From: Phycisphaerales bacterium
GTDB taxonomy: Bacteria > Planctomycetota > Phycisphaerae > Phycisphaerales > UBA1924
Direction: 5' to 3'
Assembly: GCA_007124345.1 (NCBI GenBank)
Contig: SLFH01000286.1
Span: forward strand, 1 to 6,907
DNA: 6,907 nt
Positions 5,114-6,907 of this stretch are shown piece after piece; the first letter of the stretch is position 1; each line of letters starts with the position of its first letter. The notes under the pieces were generated by a model. It did no database searches. It was not told the DNA's origin and saw nothing but the letters and a program-made list of their open reading frames with translations. The translations under genes were made by a program, and so were the position numbers.

Positions 5114-6565
5114 ATGGCCAGCGGTACCAAAGGCATCATCTCGCAGGTGATCGGCTCCACCTTCGACGCACAGTTCCCAGACGACGGTTTGCCGGAAATC
5201 TACAACGCGGTCACTGTCCAGATCAAGACCGCGTCCGGCGACACCATGCTCACAGGCGAGGTCCAGCAACACCTCGGAGGCGGACGCGTCCGCTGCGTCG
5301 CCCTCGGCTCGACCGACGGTCTCTCCCGAGGCGTCGAGTGCGTCGACACCGGCGGGCCCGTCACCGTCCCCGTCGGAGAGAAGGTCCTCGGACGCGTCTT
5401 CAACCTCCTCGGCGACCCCATCGACAACATGGACCCGCCGCAGGACGCGCCCCGCAAGCCCATCCACCGCAAGCCGCCAGAGTTCACCCAGCTCAACCCC
5501 AACACCGAAGTCCTCGAAACGGGCATCAAGGTCGTCGACCTCCTCTGCCCCTTCGTCCGAGGCGGCAAGATCGGCCTCTTCGGCGGCGCCGGTGTCGGAA
5601 AGACCGTCATCATCCAGGAGATGATCGCACGCGTCGCACGCGAGTTCGGCGGCTACTCCGTCTTCTGCGGCGTCGGCGAGCGCACCCGCGAGGGCAACGA
5701 CCTCTGGCTGGAAATGCAGGAGGCCGAGTACACCGACGAGAACGGCAACAAGGCCCATGTCATCGACAAGGTCGCCATGGTCTTCGGCCAGATGAACGAG
5801 CCCCCCGGCGCCCGTCTCCGCGTCGCCCTCTCCGGCCTGACCATGGCCGAGGAGTTCCGCGACGCATCCGGCAAAGAGACCATGATCTTCGTCGACAACA
5901 TCTTCCGATTCACGCAGGCCGGCTCGGAGGTCTCCGCCCTCCTCGGGCGTATGCCCTCGGCCGTGGGTTACCAGCCCACCCTCTCCACCGAGATGGGTGA
6001 GCTCCAGGAGCGGATCACCTCGACGAGCAACGGCGCCATCACCTCGGTGCAGGCCATCTATGTCCCCGCCGACGACCTGACCGACCCCGCCCCCGCCACC
6101 GCCTTCGCCCACCTGGACGCCTATGTCGTTCTGGCCCGCGGCATCGCGGAGAAGGGCATCTTCCCCGCCGTCGACCCACTCTCCTCGACCTCCCGAATCC
6201 TCGACCCGGGCATCCTCGGCGAGCGCCACTACCGCGTCTCCCGACGCGTGCAGCAGATCCTGCAGCGCTACAAGGAACTCCAGGACATCATCGCCATCCT
6301 CGGCGTCGACGAGCTCTCCGAGGACGACAAGCTCGTCGTCTCCCGCGCCCGCAAGATCGAGCGCTTCCTCAGTCAGCCCTTCTTCGTCGCCGAGGTCTTC
6401 ACCGGCTTCCCCGGCATCTACACCCCGCTCTCGGAAACCATCGACTCCTTCGAGCGTCTCTGCAACGGAGAGGGCGACGACCTCCCCGAGTCCGCCTTCA
6501 TGTATGTCGGCACACTCGACGACGCCCGCGCCAAGGCCGAGAAGGCCGCAGCCGCGGCCGGCTGA
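5114..6565 (+). CDS. atpD: F1F0 ATP synthase beta subunit
   Basis: Catalytic beta subunit of F-type ATP synthase; three copies alternate with alpha in the cytoplasmic F1 head and make ATP as gamma rotates. ATG 5114 is chosen because AGGA lies nine bases upstream and the product begins at the family N-terminus (GIISQVIGSTFDAQF); the open frame back to 5015 adds only unrelated residues. The 483 residues include Walker A GGAGVGKT (157-164), the catalytic glutamate in GVGERTREGND (187-196; Glu189), Walker B MIFVDNIFRF (257-266; Asp261), ALLGRMPSAVGYQPTL (275-290; adenine-contacting Tyr286 by homology), and the YVPADDLTDPAPATAFAHLDA block (316-336). The regulatory DELSEED loop reads DELSEDD (399-405). 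The loop after LWLEMQ (202-215) is about ten residues longer than in E. coli, comparable in length to mitochondrial beta. No atpG precedes it and no atpC follows; a terminator comes 22 bp after the stop, so atpD appears to end its own transcript. Confidence 0.98.
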   Translation: MASGTKGIISQVIGSTFDAQFPDDGLPEIYNAVTVQIKTASGDTMLTGEVQQHLGGGRVRCVALGSTDGLSRGVECVDTGGPVTVPVGEKVLGRVFNLLGDPIDNMDPPQDAPRKPIHRKPPEFTQLNPNTEVLETGIKVVDLLCPFVRGGKIGLFGGAGVGKTVIIQEMIARVAREFGGYSVFCGVGERTREGNDLWLEMQEAEYTDENGNKAHVIDKVAMVFGQMNEPPGARLRVALSGLTMAEEFRDASGKETMIFVDNIFRFTQAGSEVSALLGRMPSAVGYQPTLSTEMGELQERITSTSNGAITSVQAIYVPADDLTDPAPATAFAHLDAYVVLARGIAEKGIFPAVDPLSSTSRILDPGILGERHYRVSRRVQQILQRYKELQDIIAILGVDELSEDDKLVVSRARKIERFLSQPFFVAEVFTGFPGIYTPLSETIDSFERLCNGEGDDLPESAFMYVGTLDDARAKAEKAAAAAG

Positions 6566-6587
6566 GACCGGCAACCCCCGCAACCCG

Positions 6588-6620
6588 ACCCGCGCCGGAC
6601 CTATCCGGCGCGGGTTTTTT
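6588..6620 (+). terminator. strong intrinsic terminator after atpD
   Basis: A nearly ideal Rho-independent terminator. CCCGCGCCGG (6589-6598) pairs perfectly with CCGGCGCGGG (6605-6614), extendable by an A-T pair at each end to leave a four-base loop (CCTA). It is followed by six T residues (6615-6620). It closes the atpD transcript and separates it from the following gene. Confidence 0.95.
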
Positions 6621-6705
6621 CATGCAGGATCTGGTAGCATGTCTCCCGGCCAGCCGAGAGCGCGGAGCCAGCGCAAGCAATCGCTATAGGGAACGGGGAC
6701 AAGCC

Positions 6706-6907
6706 ATGCCACTGACGAGAGGCAATCTCACACTCACCGACGCCGAGGTCGAAGCCGCCGTCGCCGCCAAGAACATCTCCCTCGGAGAGGGCAAGCCCGG
6801 CGACCTCGACCGCGTCGCGGCACTCGCCTCCTCAACCTCCGAACTCGAACGCCGCGTCGCCGAAGACCTGCTCGCCTACCTCGCCCTCGACTTCCCCGAG
6901 GCGAGAC
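6706..6907 (+). CDS. unrecognised protein, N-terminal part (3' partial)
   Basis: I do not recognise this gene. ATG 6706 is preceded by GGGGA (6695-6699) at a six-base spacing, and the frame stays open to the window edge, giving 67 residues with the C-rich third positions seen in atpD. The visible part is acidic and predicted helical: TLTDAEVEAAVAAKN (9-23), a Gly/Lys/Pro turn, then SELERRVAEDLLAYLALDF (45-63). There is no signal peptide or membrane segment. It is clearly not AtpC, which would be a beta-sandwich protein beginning with a typical ATP-synthase epsilon motif. It lies behind the atpD terminator, so it needs its own promoter in 6621-6700, where I see only weak -10-like hexamers (TAGCAT 6635-6640, TATAGG 6685-6690). 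The Ala/Glu-rich helices could belong to a coiled-coil or regulatory domain. Confidence 0.65.
   Translation, partial: MPLTRGNLTLTDAEVEAAVAAKNISLGEGKPGDLDRVAALASSTSELERRVAEDLLAYLALDFPEAR

Noticed and set aside
5039..6583. Long minus-strand open frame of 514 codons opposite atpD
   Set aside because: Gly/Val/Asp/Glu-rich low-complexity translation typical of the antisense of C-ending codons; atpD is certain on the other strand.
1..6907. CRISPR array, tRNA/rRNA, insertion sequence or prophage segment
   Set aside because: No regularly spaced repeats, cloverleaf, transposase motif or phage-type protein was seen on either strand.

Overview
The window looks like an ordinary stretch of chromosome from a high-GC, two-membraned (Gram-negative-type) bacterium. 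Third codon positions are strongly C/G-biased, and one product has both a Sec signal peptide and the terminal phenylalanine of an outer-membrane barrel. The separation of atpD and sucC from their usual operon partners, together with the overall style of the proteins, makes me think of a planctomycete, perhaps Phycisphaerae. That assignment is inference from pattern recognition, not a search.

Layout, left to right: (1) the 3' part of a RimJ/RimL-type GNAT acetyltransferase (+), cut by the window edge; (2) an unrecognised 246-residue helical protein (-), convergent with it; (3) a divergent regulatory gap of about 250 bp carrying a perfect 8+8 inverted repeat against a plausible promoter; (4) an outer-membrane beta-barrel 'transporter' protein (+) closed by a hairpin terminator; (5) a 58-residue Pmp3/YqaE membrane protein (-) with a structured leader; (6) a minimal nucleotidyltransferase (-) directly behind (7) sucC (-), the beta subunit of succinyl-CoA synthetase, with no sucD next to it; (8) a PilZ-domain protein (+), divergent from sucC; (9) atpD (+), the catalytic beta subunit of F1-ATPase, which stands alone and ends at a very strong terminator; (10) the start of an unrecognised gene (+) running off the right edge.

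The genes do not form one pathway. SucC (substrate-level ATP/GTP formation in the TCA cycle) and AtpD (oxidative ATP formation) are both core energy genes, and both are detached here from their usual partners (sucD; atpA, atpG, atpC). The accessory items are the nucleotidyltransferase, the PilZ protein and the two unknown proteins. I found no CRISPR array, tRNA, rRNA, insertion sequence, phage gene or complete defence system. The most interesting points are the detached energy genes, the nucleotidyltransferase with no visible HEPN partner and no ordinary start codon, and several candidate regulatory structures in the gaps.
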